The notes under the pieces are model-generated. The model saw only the letters and a list, made by a program, of their open reading frames with translations. It searched no databases and had not been told where the DNA came from. From NCBI GenBank assembly GCA_039969155.1, contig JBDVOJ010000095.1, positions 1-64,000 of the forward strand: DNA of 64,000 nucleotides, given 5' to 3'. Below, piece after piece: positions 18,237 to 26,299 of this stretch. This DNA is from GCA-002733465 sp039969155 (lineage in GTDB: Bacteria; Pseudomonadota; Gammaproteobacteria; Enterobacterales; Kangiellaceae). How positions within the stretch are numbered: the first letter of the stretch is position 1; every line of letters begins with the position of its first letter. The position numbers and the translations under genes were made by a program.

Positions 18237-20681
18237 CTAGTTTCTCAATCTAAGTGCATTCAGTACTACAATTAGCGAGCTTAAGCTCATGCCGATTGCC
18301 GCAAGCCAAGCTGGAACTAAACCCATCATGGCAAATGGTACTGCTAATAAATTGTATCCAATCGCCCAGCTAAGGTTTTGTTTAATAACTCGTTTAACCG
18401 CTTTAGAAATTTCGAGAGCCTTGACTATCACCGTGAGATCTTTTGAAACCAAAACCGCGTCTGAAGCGCTCTTGGACAGTTGCGTTCCAGTTCCAAGGGT
18501 AATGCTCATTTTTGAAGCGGCTAACGCGCCGACATCGTTAAAGCCATCGCCAACCATCAAACAATTTACGCCAGAACTTTGTTGCTTATCAATAAATGCT
18601 AATTTCTCTTCAGGAGTCTTGGCAAAGTGAAACTCATTGATAGTTAATTGCTGGGCAATAGTTGTGACGGAACTGCGAGCATCACCACTTAAGATCCCTA
18701 TTTGGTAATTTAGTTTCTTCAAGGAACTAATCGTATTTTTAGAAGATGGTTTGAGTGAATCTTCCAAAATAAAACAGGCCAACAGTTCATTTTCTCTGGC
18801 GAGATACAAATGAGTTTCATTGGAATTGTCGTCATTAACGGCATTGGTATGTTTAGGAATTTCGACTTTTAACTCTTTTACAAATGGTGCGTTTCCTAAT
18901 CGATAATAACCACCGTTGATGGTTGCAGAGACGCCTTTCCCTGGCATTTCAACCCGTTCTTCCACTTCGAGATTTAATTTCTGTTTGTCACACTTGAAGG
19001 CTTGTGCAATAGGATGATTAGAGACTCGTTCAAGCACAGAGGCTATTTTGAAACAGGTGTCTTGAGGGGAGGAGTCCTTAAACTGTTTTTTTAAGTTTTC
19101 TTTTGAGTAAACTAAGGTATTAGTAATTCTTAAACAACCCGTGGTCAAAGTTCCGGTTTTATCAAAGTAGACTTTGTCGACCATACTAAGGTCTTCTAGC
19201 GCGGATGCAGTACGAAGCATTAAACCGAGATCGGAAAGGCGTGAAGTGGCTGCGGTGATGACCGCAGGGGTTGCAAGTGATAGCGCGCAAGGACAGCTTA
19301 CCACCAATACGGAGAGTACAACGGAGAAAGTTTGTTGAGGGTCGACTTGGTACCAGTAAATTCCTGAAATACATACTAGCAGTAATAAAATAGCTACATA
19401 CCAATGGGCAACTTGATCAGTAATAGAGAGCGCTTTAGGTTTTAACTGTTCGGCTTTGTGCTGCAATTCGATTAAGCTTTGTAAGTGACTTGACTCAACA
19501 GGGTGGGTGACTTGCATTCGCAAGCTGGCCGAGTGATTAGTGGTTCCACTAAGCAACTTGTCACCTGAGCGCTTGGTGACAGGTAAGAATTCTCCGGTAA
19601 TTATAGCTTCGTTAATATCGGCGCTATCTTGAAGTAATATACCATCAACTGGAATAATATCTCCCGCGTAAACTATTAGGGTGTCACCTAAACTAACTTG
19701 GCTTAAACTAATACTTGTTACTGAGTCATCTGAATTTATTTTGCTGGCAGTTAAGGGCAATAGCTGACTAAAGTTTTGTTGTTTGAGCAGTGAGCGGTAT
19801 CTTGCGCGATGTTCTAAAAATCGACCAATTAACAGGAAAAAGGTAAACATAACGACCGAATCAAAGTAGTAAACATCAGCGTTTGAAATTAAAGAATAGC
19901 AGCTTGCAAAATATCCTGAGAGAATAGCGATGCTGACTGGTAGATTCATTCCCAGGTGCCGAATTTTTAGGTTGTTATAAGCACTTTTAAAAAAAGGTAG
20001 TGCTGAATAAAAGACGACTGGTGTAGCTATTAGACCACTTATCCAATGTAAAAACGTTTGATATTTTGATTCTAAGTCTTGGAATTCACCGATATAAACG
20101 GCAAGCGCATAAGTCATGACTTGCATCATGCCTAATGCTGCAACTAATAGTCGTTTGGCATATTGGCTATTGGCTGTTTGGAATGATTTTTCATTATGAT
20201 TTTCCGCAAAAGGATATCCACGGTATCCTAGCTTTTGCAATTCTTCCAGAATGCCACTTAGTTCACCGTCGTTTGACCATTGAACCAGTGCTCGGTGAGT
20301 GGTGACATTTACCGTAATGGATTTCACATAAGGAAGCTGGGAAAGTTGTTTTTCAATCAGCCAGCCGCAAGCTGCGCAGGTTATCCCGTCGATTCCCAAC
20401 CTAATTTCTCTATAGTCGCCAGAATCAAGACTTATTTCGTTTAACACATCGGGGTTGTTTAACGCTTTAAGTTTGAGTAACTCCGCAGGGATTAGTTCTT
20501 CAGGTTTGTTGCTAGGTCGTTCTCTAAACCGGTAAAAATCCAGCATATTATTTTGCTGTAAGGTCTCGGCTATAGCAAGGCAGCCAACACAACAAAAGTG
20601 GGCTTTTTGAGCAAAAATAGTTAATGACAGCTCAGTGCCAACAGGGTTTGCTTCCCCGCAATGAAAACAAACAGAGGTCAT
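18237..20681 (-). CDS. ccoI: Cytochrome oxidase maturation copper P-type ATPase CcoI/FixI
   Basis: An 814-residue P1B-ATPase that exports copper for assembly of the cbb3 oxidase. The N-terminus has a Cys-rich metal region (CFHCGE at 5-10, CCVGC at 30-34). An HMA domain follows with CAAC at 102-105. The membrane CPC motif is SCPCALSL, and the phosphorylation motif DKTGT follows about 45 residues later. GDGFNDVGAL is near the C-terminus. The long Cys-rich N-terminus separates CcoI/FixI from CopA. Last gene of ccoGHI; no ccoS follows it. Confidence 0.93.
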   Translation of the reverse strand: MTSVCFHCGEANPVGTELSLTIFAQKAHFCCVGCLAIAETLQQNNMLDFYRFRERPSNKPEELIPAELLKLKALNNPDVLNEISLDSGDYREIRLGIDGITCAACGWLIEKQLSQLPYVKSITVNVTTHRALVQWSNDGELSGILEELQKLGYRGYPFAENHNEKSFQTANSQYAKRLLVAALGMMQVMTYALAVYIGEFQDLESKYQTFLHWISGLIATPVVFYSALPFFKSAYNNLKIRHLGMNLPVSIAILSGYFASCYSLISNADVYYFDSVVMFTFFLLIGRFLEHRARYRSLLKQQNFSQLLPLTASKINSDDSVTSISLSQVSLGDTLIVYAGDIIPVDGILLQDSADINEAIITGEFLPVTKRSGDKLLSGTTNHSASLRMQVTHPVESSHLQSLIELQHKAEQLKPKALSITDQVAHWYVAILLLLVCISGIYWYQVDPQQTFSVVLSVLVVSCPCALSLATPAVITAATSRLSDLGLMLRTASALEDLSMVDKVYFDKTGTLTTGCLRITNTLVYSKENLKKQFKDSSPQDTCFKIASVLERVSNHPIAQAFKCDKQKLNLEVEERVEMPGKGVSATINGGYYRLGNAPFVKELKVEIPKHTNAVNDDNSNETHLYLARENELLACFILEDSLKPSSKNTISSLKKLNYQIGILSGDARSSVTTIAQQLTINEFHFAKTPEEKLAFIDKQQSSGVNCLMVGDGFNDVGALAASKMSITLGTGTQLSKSASDAVLVSKDLTVIVKALEISKAVKRVIKQNLSWAIGYNLLAVPFAMMGLVPAWLAAIGMSLSSLIVVLNALRLRN

Positions 20682-20709
20682 CGGCGTCTATTCTTGAATG
20701 CAATAATAA

Positions 20710-21222
20710 CTATGGCGCATCGTGCCCCATAATTAACTCTTTGATGTCGGGATAGAGCCAGCGGGATTTAATCAGCCAAGACTTGTCAGTATCTTCGATA
20801 GCAACATGCCAATAGGCACTTTCTAAAGGGCGAAGCTCCGCTATGTACTCCCCCTCGGTTAATTGTTCTAACACAATTGATTGGTCGTGTACTTTTAACG
20901 TTGGGTGGGAAAAGGTCAGGGTAAGCTGTGGAGGTAACTTGACCTTGGCGGTCAGTTTTAAGCTCAATAGATTGACTGTTTGATCAACCTTTATCGAGGC
21001 GGAGAATTGCTGTTTTTGCGCTAATTCCAACCGCGCGATGTTACTATTGATGGCAAGCCCTTTTTTATAATAGTCATCAAGTACTAGTGAGTCAGAAGTG
21101 TCGTTGGCAATAATAAAAGTAATGACGCCAGCTACTACGGTTAAAAAGGGGATTGCAATTAGCGCCCATGGCCAACCTTGTTTGTACCAAGGTTGAGTAT
21201 CCAAATCATTTAGAGAGTTCAT
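20710..21222 (-). CDS. ccoH: Cytochrome oxidase assembly protein CcoH/FixH
   Basis: A 170-residue FixH-family protein with one N-terminal helix (about residues 19-40) after PWYKQGWPW. The family motif DDYYKKGLAIN follows near 55, then a small periplasmic beta domain. FixH works with the copper ATPase in cbb3 maturation. Its ATG overlaps the ccoG stop codon as ATGA, and ccoI follows 28 bp later. Confidence 0.9.
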   Translation of the reverse strand: MNSLNDLDTQPWYKQGWPWALIAIPFLTVVAGVITFIIANDTSDSLVLDDYYKKGLAINSNIARLELAQKQQFSASIKVDQTVNLLSLKLTAKVKLPPQLTLTFSHPTLKVHDQSIVLEQLTEGEYIAELRPLESAYWHVAIEDTDKSWLIKSRWLYPDIKELIMGHDAP

Positions 21223-22619
21223 TTTATATTGGGCCCTAAGAATTTTGCAACGGAAGATGCCGTGTATTGTCTCTCACCAGTGGCTTGAATGATAAATTCA
21301 ATTTCACTGGATCGTTTTGATAGTAAACTACCGGGAATTTTAAGTCTAACTGGTAGCGTTAAAACTTCGCCACTGGCTATCTCAAATTCGGAATCACCAA
21401 TAAGTTGCATTTGTTCGAACCCATTGACGGTTAAGCGATAATTCTCAGTTTGCTGTGACATATTGAGAATTTTTAGGGTGTAAGTGTTTTCAATCTCCCC
21501 TGAAAAATTTTCGCTGTACAAATTATTTCTATCTCTCAATACGTTAATGTCGAGCGGAATTCTGTTTGACAACAAGTAGATGAATGCACTAACAACGGCT
21601 AAGAATATCGAAATGTAATAGACTGTTCGGGGGCGAAAAAACTTGGTTTTTTCTTTTCCCTGCGATTGTTCTTCAACTTCAGTGGTGTACTTGATCAGGC
21701 CTTTGTCGTAACCCATTTTATCCATGACGTTGTCACAAACATCGATACAAGCTGCACAAGCAATACATTCGTATTGGAGACCATCCCGTATATCAATTCC
21801 TGTTGGACACACATGAACACACTGGTTGCAGTCAATACAGTCCCCAAGCCCCTGTAATTTGTAATCGGACTGCTTCTTTCGTTTTCCTCTCGATTCACCG
21901 CGCTGTTGGTCGTATGAAATTATCAAGGTATCTTTGTCAAACATTGAGCTTTGAAAACGCGCATAGGGGCACATGTGCAGACAAACTTGCTCTCTAAGCC
22001 AACCAGCATTTCCATAGGTTGCTAATGAATAAAACAATACCCAAAACCATTCCCATGGACCAAGAGTTAGTTCGATAATTCCTTGACCCAGCTCTCTTAT
22101 CGGAGAAAAGTAGCCAACAAATGTATAACCGGTGAATAAAGCATAACTGATCCATAAAAAATGCTTGGTGGACTTACGAGTTATCTTATTTAAATTCCAA
22201 GGGCTTTTATCTAGCTTGATTCTTTTATTTCTATTGCCTTCAACTAACTCTTCGAGCCATAAAAATGTTTCGGTCCATACTGTTTGCGGGCAGGCATATC
22301 CGCACCAAAGTCTTCCTGCAATAGTGGTAAACAAAAACAAACCTACCGCCGCAATGATCAATAATAGTGTCAGATATATAAAATCTTGAGGCCAAAATGT
22401 CACACCAAAATATCGAAATTGGCGAGCAGGGAGATCAAATAAGACTGCTTGTTGATCATTCCAGAGTAACCAAGGGGAAATATAGAAACAGCCAAGAAGT
22501 AAAAACACCGTGAAGATTCTTAGTTTTGCAAATAATCCATTCACTTGTCGTGGATATATTTTGTCAGGCGAGACGTACAGATCCTTGTATCCGTCTTCCT
22601 TTACTTCTTGCTTCGACAT
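21219..22619 (-). CDS. ccoG: Cytochrome oxidase accessory protein CcoG (polyferredoxin)
   Basis: A 466-residue membrane protein of the CcoG/RdxA/FixG family, implicated in Cu(II) reduction during cbb3 assembly. About five helices are visible, with the WCGYACPQTVW region near residue 105. Two cytoplasmic 4Fe-4S motifs follow, CIDCNQCVHVCP and CIACAACIDVCD. A C-terminal Ig-like periplasmic domain completes it. It lies 135 bp after ccoP, with a stem-loop in the gap, and overlaps ccoH. Confidence 0.93.
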   Translation of the reverse strand: MSKQEVKEDGYKDLYVSPDKIYPRQVNGLFAKLRIFTVFLLLGCFYISPWLLWNDQQAVLFDLPARQFRYFGVTFWPQDFIYLTLLLIIAAVGLFLFTTIAGRLWCGYACPQTVWTETFLWLEELVEGNRNKRIKLDKSPWNLNKITRKSTKHFLWISYALFTGYTFVGYFSPIRELGQGIIELTLGPWEWFWVLFYSLATYGNAGWLREQVCLHMCPYARFQSSMFDKDTLIISYDQQRGESRGKRKKQSDYKLQGLGDCIDCNQCVHVCPTGIDIRDGLQYECIACAACIDVCDNVMDKMGYDKGLIKYTTEVEEQSQGKEKTKFFRPRTVYYISIFLAVVSAFIYLLSNRIPLDINVLRDRNNLYSENFSGEIENTYTLKILNMSQQTENYRLTVNGFEQMQLIGDSEFEIASGEVLTLPVRLKIPGSLLSKRSSEIEFIIQATGERQYTASSVAKFLGPNIK

Positions 22620-22685
22620 ATCAAAATCTCGATTAGATTGATTACAGGAGACTGTCAGTTAGAGAAACTCGATTTGAGTATTCTT

Positions 22686-22714
22686 GCAGCCAACAGTTAG
22701 GAACCTGTGGCTGC
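22686..22714 (-). other. Stem-loop between ccoP and ccoG
   Basis: GCAGCC pairs with GGCTGC, continued past one bulged A by ACAG with CTGT, around a loop of about 8 bases. No T-tract follows on the minus strand. It probably marks an mRNA stability or processing site between the oxidase and maturation genes. Confidence 0.45.
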
Positions 22715-22754
22715 ATTATATCGCTTAGGTTAGTTTCAAACTAGCGACGATAAA

Positions 22755-23645
22755 CTATTTTTGTTGATTCGAAAGACTATATACGTACGCCGCTACTAAG
22801 TGAGCTTTGTCTTCGCCTAAGATTTCATGATAAGCTGGCATCTCACCATTTCTTCCTTCGCGAATTGTTTTTGCAATCACAATAGAAGAGCCTCCATACA
22901 ACCAAATGTTATCAGTCAGGTTTGGAGCTCCTAGTGCTATGTTACCCTTGCCGTCAACTCCATGACATGCAAAACACTGTTGATCAAAGAGCACCTTTCC
23001 GGCTGCTGCTTTAGTTTCGTCTACGTTATTTCCTGAGAGCTGACCAACATATTGAACAACACTGTCTAACTGTTCTGCATTGAGCGCAGCTTCAAAACCA
23101 GGCATCACACCGCGACGTCCAGATAAGATGGTTTGTTTGATATTAGCGGGTGATTCACCGTACAACCAATCATTGTCTGTAAGGTTAGGGTATCCCGGAT
23201 TTCCTCGGCCGTCTGAGCCATGACAACCGAAGCATGTATTGACAAAAATCCGCTTTCCCATTTCTGTCGCTTGTTTGATATTAGCTAACTCTTCTATCGG
23301 GGTGGAAGAGTACTTTGCGAACAGTGGCGCATAGACTGCTTTAGCTTCCGCTACTTCTTCGGCATGTTGACCTTCTTGGGTCCAACCGAGTACACCCGCA
23401 AAATTTCCTAAGCCAGGATATAGAATTAAGTATCCAACTGAAAATACCAAGCAGATGTTGAACATGTTTAGCCACCATTTAGGCAGTGGGTTGTTATACT
23501 CTTCTATACCATCATAAACATGCCCAGTCGTTTCGTTTTCTTTGGTAGAGGCTTTCATTCTTCGAGTCCAAAATAGCAGGACCCAACAACCCAATACGTT
23601 GACAACCGTTATTAATATTACCCACCAGTTCCAAAACTCACTCAT
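22755..23645 (-). CDS. ccoP: Cytochrome c oxidase cbb3-type subunit III, CcoP
   Basis: A 296-residue diheme cytochrome c subunit that feeds electrons to CcoN. Two N-terminal helices (about 7-25 and 60-78) flank the conserved DGIEEYNNPLPKWW. Heme c sites are CFGCH (138-142) and CFACH (224-228). The chosen ATG (23643-23645) starts at MSEFWNWWV, as in the family, and overlaps ccoQ by 8 bp; the frame can be extended upstream by 27 codons but that part overlaps ccoQ heavily. Confidence 0.95.
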   Translation of the reverse strand: MSEFWNWWVILITVVNVLGCWVLLFWTRRMKASTKENETTGHVYDGIEEYNNPLPKWWLNMFNICLVFSVGYLILYPGLGNFAGVLGWTQEGQHAEEVAEAKAVYAPLFAKYSSTPIEELANIKQATEMGKRIFVNTCFGCHGSDGRGNPGYPNLTDNDWLYGESPANIKQTILSGRRGVMPGFEAALNAEQLDSVVQYVGQLSGNNVDETKAAAGKVLFDQQCFACHGVDGKGNIALGAPNLTDNIWLYGGSSIVIAKTIREGRNGEMPAYHEILGEDKAHLVAAYVYSLSNQQK

Positions 23646-23829
23646 GGTTTTCACCCTTATTTTGATTGGTTTCAATCTTGTTTGTTGTTTCATCGCCCAC
23701 AAAAGGGAGATTCGCGGCATCTTCAAATGTTTTGTCGTCAGTTTTGCGGTAGAGCAAATAGACTAAAACTAAGAACAGGACAAACAATGCCAAAGTTTCA
23801 AGACTTCTTATTAAATTTAAGTCCAACAT
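23638..23829 (-). CDS. ccoQ: Cytochrome c oxidase cbb3-type subunit CcoQ
   Basis: A 63-residue subunit with one helix (residues about 8-26), followed by YRKTDDKTFEDAANLPF, the usual CcoQ pattern. It stabilises the cbb3 complex. It lies 7 bp after ccoO and overlaps ccoP. Confidence 0.9.
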   Translation of the reverse strand: MLDLNLIRSLETLALFVLFLVLVYLLYRKTDDKTFEDAANLPFVGDETTNKIETNQNKGENHE

Positions 23830-23836
23830 ACAAATC

Positions 23837-24445
23837 CTATTGCTTGTCTTTTAGCGCTAAGCCAAGCGTTTGTAAATAAAAGACGACGGCGTCTAACTCT
23901 GTTTTACCAACGACTGCTTGCTTGGCGTTAGCAATATCTTCATCAGTGTAGGGAACACCAACCATTCTCAGGGCTTCCATTTTCTTACCCGTGAGTTCGC
24001 CGTCCAAAACGGCATCCTCTAGCCAAGTAAAGGCAGGCATGTTCGACTCTGGAACGACATCTCTTGGGTTAAGCAAATGGACACGGTGCCACTCATCACT
24101 ATAGCGCCCTCCGACTCGGGCCAAGTCTGGTCCAGTTCGTTTGGAGCCCCATAAGAATGGGTGTTCCCACACATGTTCACCCGCCACCGAGTAGTGGCCA
24201 TAACGTTCTGTTTCAGCTCTAAACGGTCGTATCATTTGTGAATGACAGTTATTACAGCCTTCTCGGATATAAATATCTCGACCTTCAAGCGCTAATGCGG
24301 AATGCGGCTTCATCCCTTTAAGAGGTTCGGTAGTATCCTTCATAAAAAATAACGGAACTATTTCAGCTAAACCGCCAAAACTAATCACAATAAATATTAA
24401 CAAACCCATTAGGCCAATATTTTTTTCTACTTTTTCGTGTTGCAT
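23837..24445 (-). CDS. ccoO: Cytochrome c oxidase cbb3-type subunit II, CcoO
   Basis: A 202-residue monoheme cytochrome c with an N-terminal membrane anchor (about 10-33). The heme site is CNNCH at residues 64-68 in YIREGCNNCHSQMIRPF, and the axial-Met region is PESNMPAFTWL. It lies 12 bp after ccoN. Confidence 0.96.
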   Translation of the reverse strand: MQHEKVEKNIGLMGLLIFIVISFGGLAEIVPLFFMKDTTEPLKGMKPHSALALEGRDIYIREGCNNCHSQMIRPFRAETERYGHYSVAGEHVWEHPFLWGSKRTGPDLARVGGRYSDEWHRVHLLNPRDVVPESNMPAFTWLEDAVLDGELTGKKMEALRMVGVPYTDEDIANAKQAVVGKTELDAVVFYLQTLGLALKDKQ

Positions 24446-24457
24446 GATAGTGGCCTC

Positions 24458-25867
24458 CTAGTTCGCTTCGACTGTTTCAGGACCAGATTTAATGGTCTTA
24501 ATGGTGTTATATGCCATGATAAGCATCCCCGCGAAGAAAAGAATTCCGCCCACTAAGCGTATTGCGTAGAAGGGGTAAGTGGTTGTTACCGATTCAACAA
24601 AGCTATAAGTTAGAGTGCCGTCAGCATTCACCGCGCGCCACATCAAACCTTGCATAACCCCGGCGATCCACATCGCCGCTATGTATAAAACAACGCCAAT
24701 GGTTGATACCCAAAAATGGATATTAATTAGCTCTATGCTCGCCATTTCTTTACGACCGTATAGCTTTGGAATCAAGTAGTACATCGCGCCAATGGTTACA
24801 AAGGCAACCCAGCCTAATGCACCAGAATGAACATGACCAATTGTCCAGTCAGTATAATGGGATAGCGCATTAACCGTCTTGATCGCCATCATCGGACCTT
24901 CAAAAGTAGACATACCGTAAAAAGACAGCGATACGATTAAGAATTTTAGTATTGGGTCAGTTCGCAGCTTATGCCAAGCACCAGAAAGAGTCATGATGCC
25001 ATTGATCATCCCGCCCCAAGATGGTGCTAGTAATATAAGAGAGAACACCATTCCGAGTGATTGAGCCCAGTCAGGCAGTGCTGTGTATTGCAAATGATGA
25101 GGCCCGGCCCACATGTAGGTTGCAATTAAAGCCCAAAAATGGACGATTGACAGGCGATAGGAATAAACCGGTCTTTCTGCTTGTTTCGGAATGAAGTAAT
25201 ACATCATCCCCAAAAATCCTGCAGTAAGGAAAAATCCTACCGCGTTGTGACCGTACCACCATTGTACCATCGCATCGATAGCACCACCGTAGGCTGAGTA
25301 AGATTTGGTTAAAGTCACTGGAACTGCAGCGCTGTTGACAATATGTAGAACCGCTACTGTGATAATAAACGCGCCATAGAACCAATTGGCAACGTAAATA
25401 TGAGATGTTTTTCGCTTTATGATGGTTCCGAAAAACAAGATCGCATAGGCAACCCAAACCACGGCGATTAAGATATCGATTGGCCACTCTAATTCGGCGT
25501 ATTCTTTTCCGCCTGAAATACCCATTGGCAAGGTAACTGCGGCTAATACAATCACTAGCTGCCATCCCCAGAAAACAAACGAGGCCAATGCATTACTAAT
25601 TAGCGGAGCCTGACACGTGCGTTGAACCACATAGAGTGATGTTGCCATCAGCGCAGAGCCACCAAACGCAAAAATAACAGCATTGGTATGCAGCGGTCTA
25701 AGCCGGCCAAATGTGAGATATTCAATCCCATAGGTGAGGTCAGGAAAAAACAGTTGGGCAGCGATAATAACACCCACAAGCATTCCGACAATTCCCCAAA
25801 CTACAGTCATTATCGAAAATTGCTTAACGACCTTGTAGTTATAGGTCAAAGCTTGAGATTCAGACAT
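24458..25867 (-). CDS. ccoN: Cytochrome c oxidase cbb3-type subunit I, CcoN
   Basis: A 469-residue catalytic subunit with about twelve helices, the heme-copper core of a high-affinity oxygen reductase. Landmarks are HTNAVIFAFGG near residue 60, WWYGHNAVGFFLTAGFLGMMYYFIPK near 205, and HYTDWTIGHVHSGALGW near 340, carrying the heme-ligating His residues. First gene of ccoNOQP. An FNR-like box lies about 95 bp upstream of its start, in keeping with induction at low oxygen. Confidence 0.96.
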   Translation of the reverse strand: MSESQALTYNYKVVKQFSIMTVVWGIVGMLVGVIIAAQLFFPDLTYGIEYLTFGRLRPLHTNAVIFAFGGSALMATSLYVVQRTCQAPLISNALASFVFWGWQLVIVLAAVTLPMGISGGKEYAELEWPIDILIAVVWVAYAILFFGTIIKRKTSHIYVANWFYGAFIITVAVLHIVNSAAVPVTLTKSYSAYGGAIDAMVQWWYGHNAVGFFLTAGFLGMMYYFIPKQAERPVYSYRLSIVHFWALIATYMWAGPHHLQYTALPDWAQSLGMVFSLILLAPSWGGMINGIMTLSGAWHKLRTDPILKFLIVSLSFYGMSTFEGPMMAIKTVNALSHYTDWTIGHVHSGALGWVAFVTIGAMYYLIPKLYGRKEMASIELINIHFWVSTIGVVLYIAAMWIAGVMQGLMWRAVNADGTLTYSFVESVTTTYPFYAIRLVGGILFFAGMLIMAYNTIKTIKSGPETVEAN

Positions 25868-26299
25868 ACGATTTCCCGTTTACTATTATTTTTGGTTAAT
25901 TGGATAACACGTTCTCAATTTCTTAAGCCGCGCATTTTATATGGTTATTAATGTTGAGGAGGGTGACATAGATCAACATTTTTCGAATTACGCTGACTCG
26001 TAACAAATTGTATCACAACTGATATTTCTAAATGAACGCTATTCGGTGATTTTAGCTGCAAATTTGACCAATGTAGAGGCTTGTTCAGTTAGGATTCACA
26101 ATTGCTGTAAATAATAGTGGCTTGCTGTTAGTGAGCCATTATAATATGCGGCTTATAAGAGTTTTCAAGTCCAAATTAAAGAGTGCAGTAATCTACGGTC
26201 TTTAGGATTCACAAAAATAAGATATTAAGTGACTATGTAAGCCATCTTAGGCTTAGGATCAGAGTTTCGAGTAGTTGCTAGCAGAAACAAGGGAACAAT
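25868..26299. other. Divergent intergenic region, ccoN / RND exporter
   Basis: This 432-bp AT-rich gap has no visible gene. It holds the FNR-like box described separately. The exporter has AAGGGA just before its ATG. I see no convincing promoter hexamers for the exporter. Confidence 0.6.
25963..25976 (-). promoter_or_regulatory. FNR/Anr-like box upstream of ccoNOQP
   Basis: The site reads GTGACATAGATCAA, matching 8 of 10 defined positions of TTGAT-N4-ATCAA; one half is perfect and the other degenerate. It lies 95 bp upstream of the ccoN start. cbb3 operons are commonly activated by FNR-family proteins. Confidence 0.5.

Noticed and set aside
25071..25565. 164-codon open frame on the minus strand inside ccoN
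   Set aside because: Same strand but different frame from a clearly real, conserved CcoN; the translation has no protein-like pattern.
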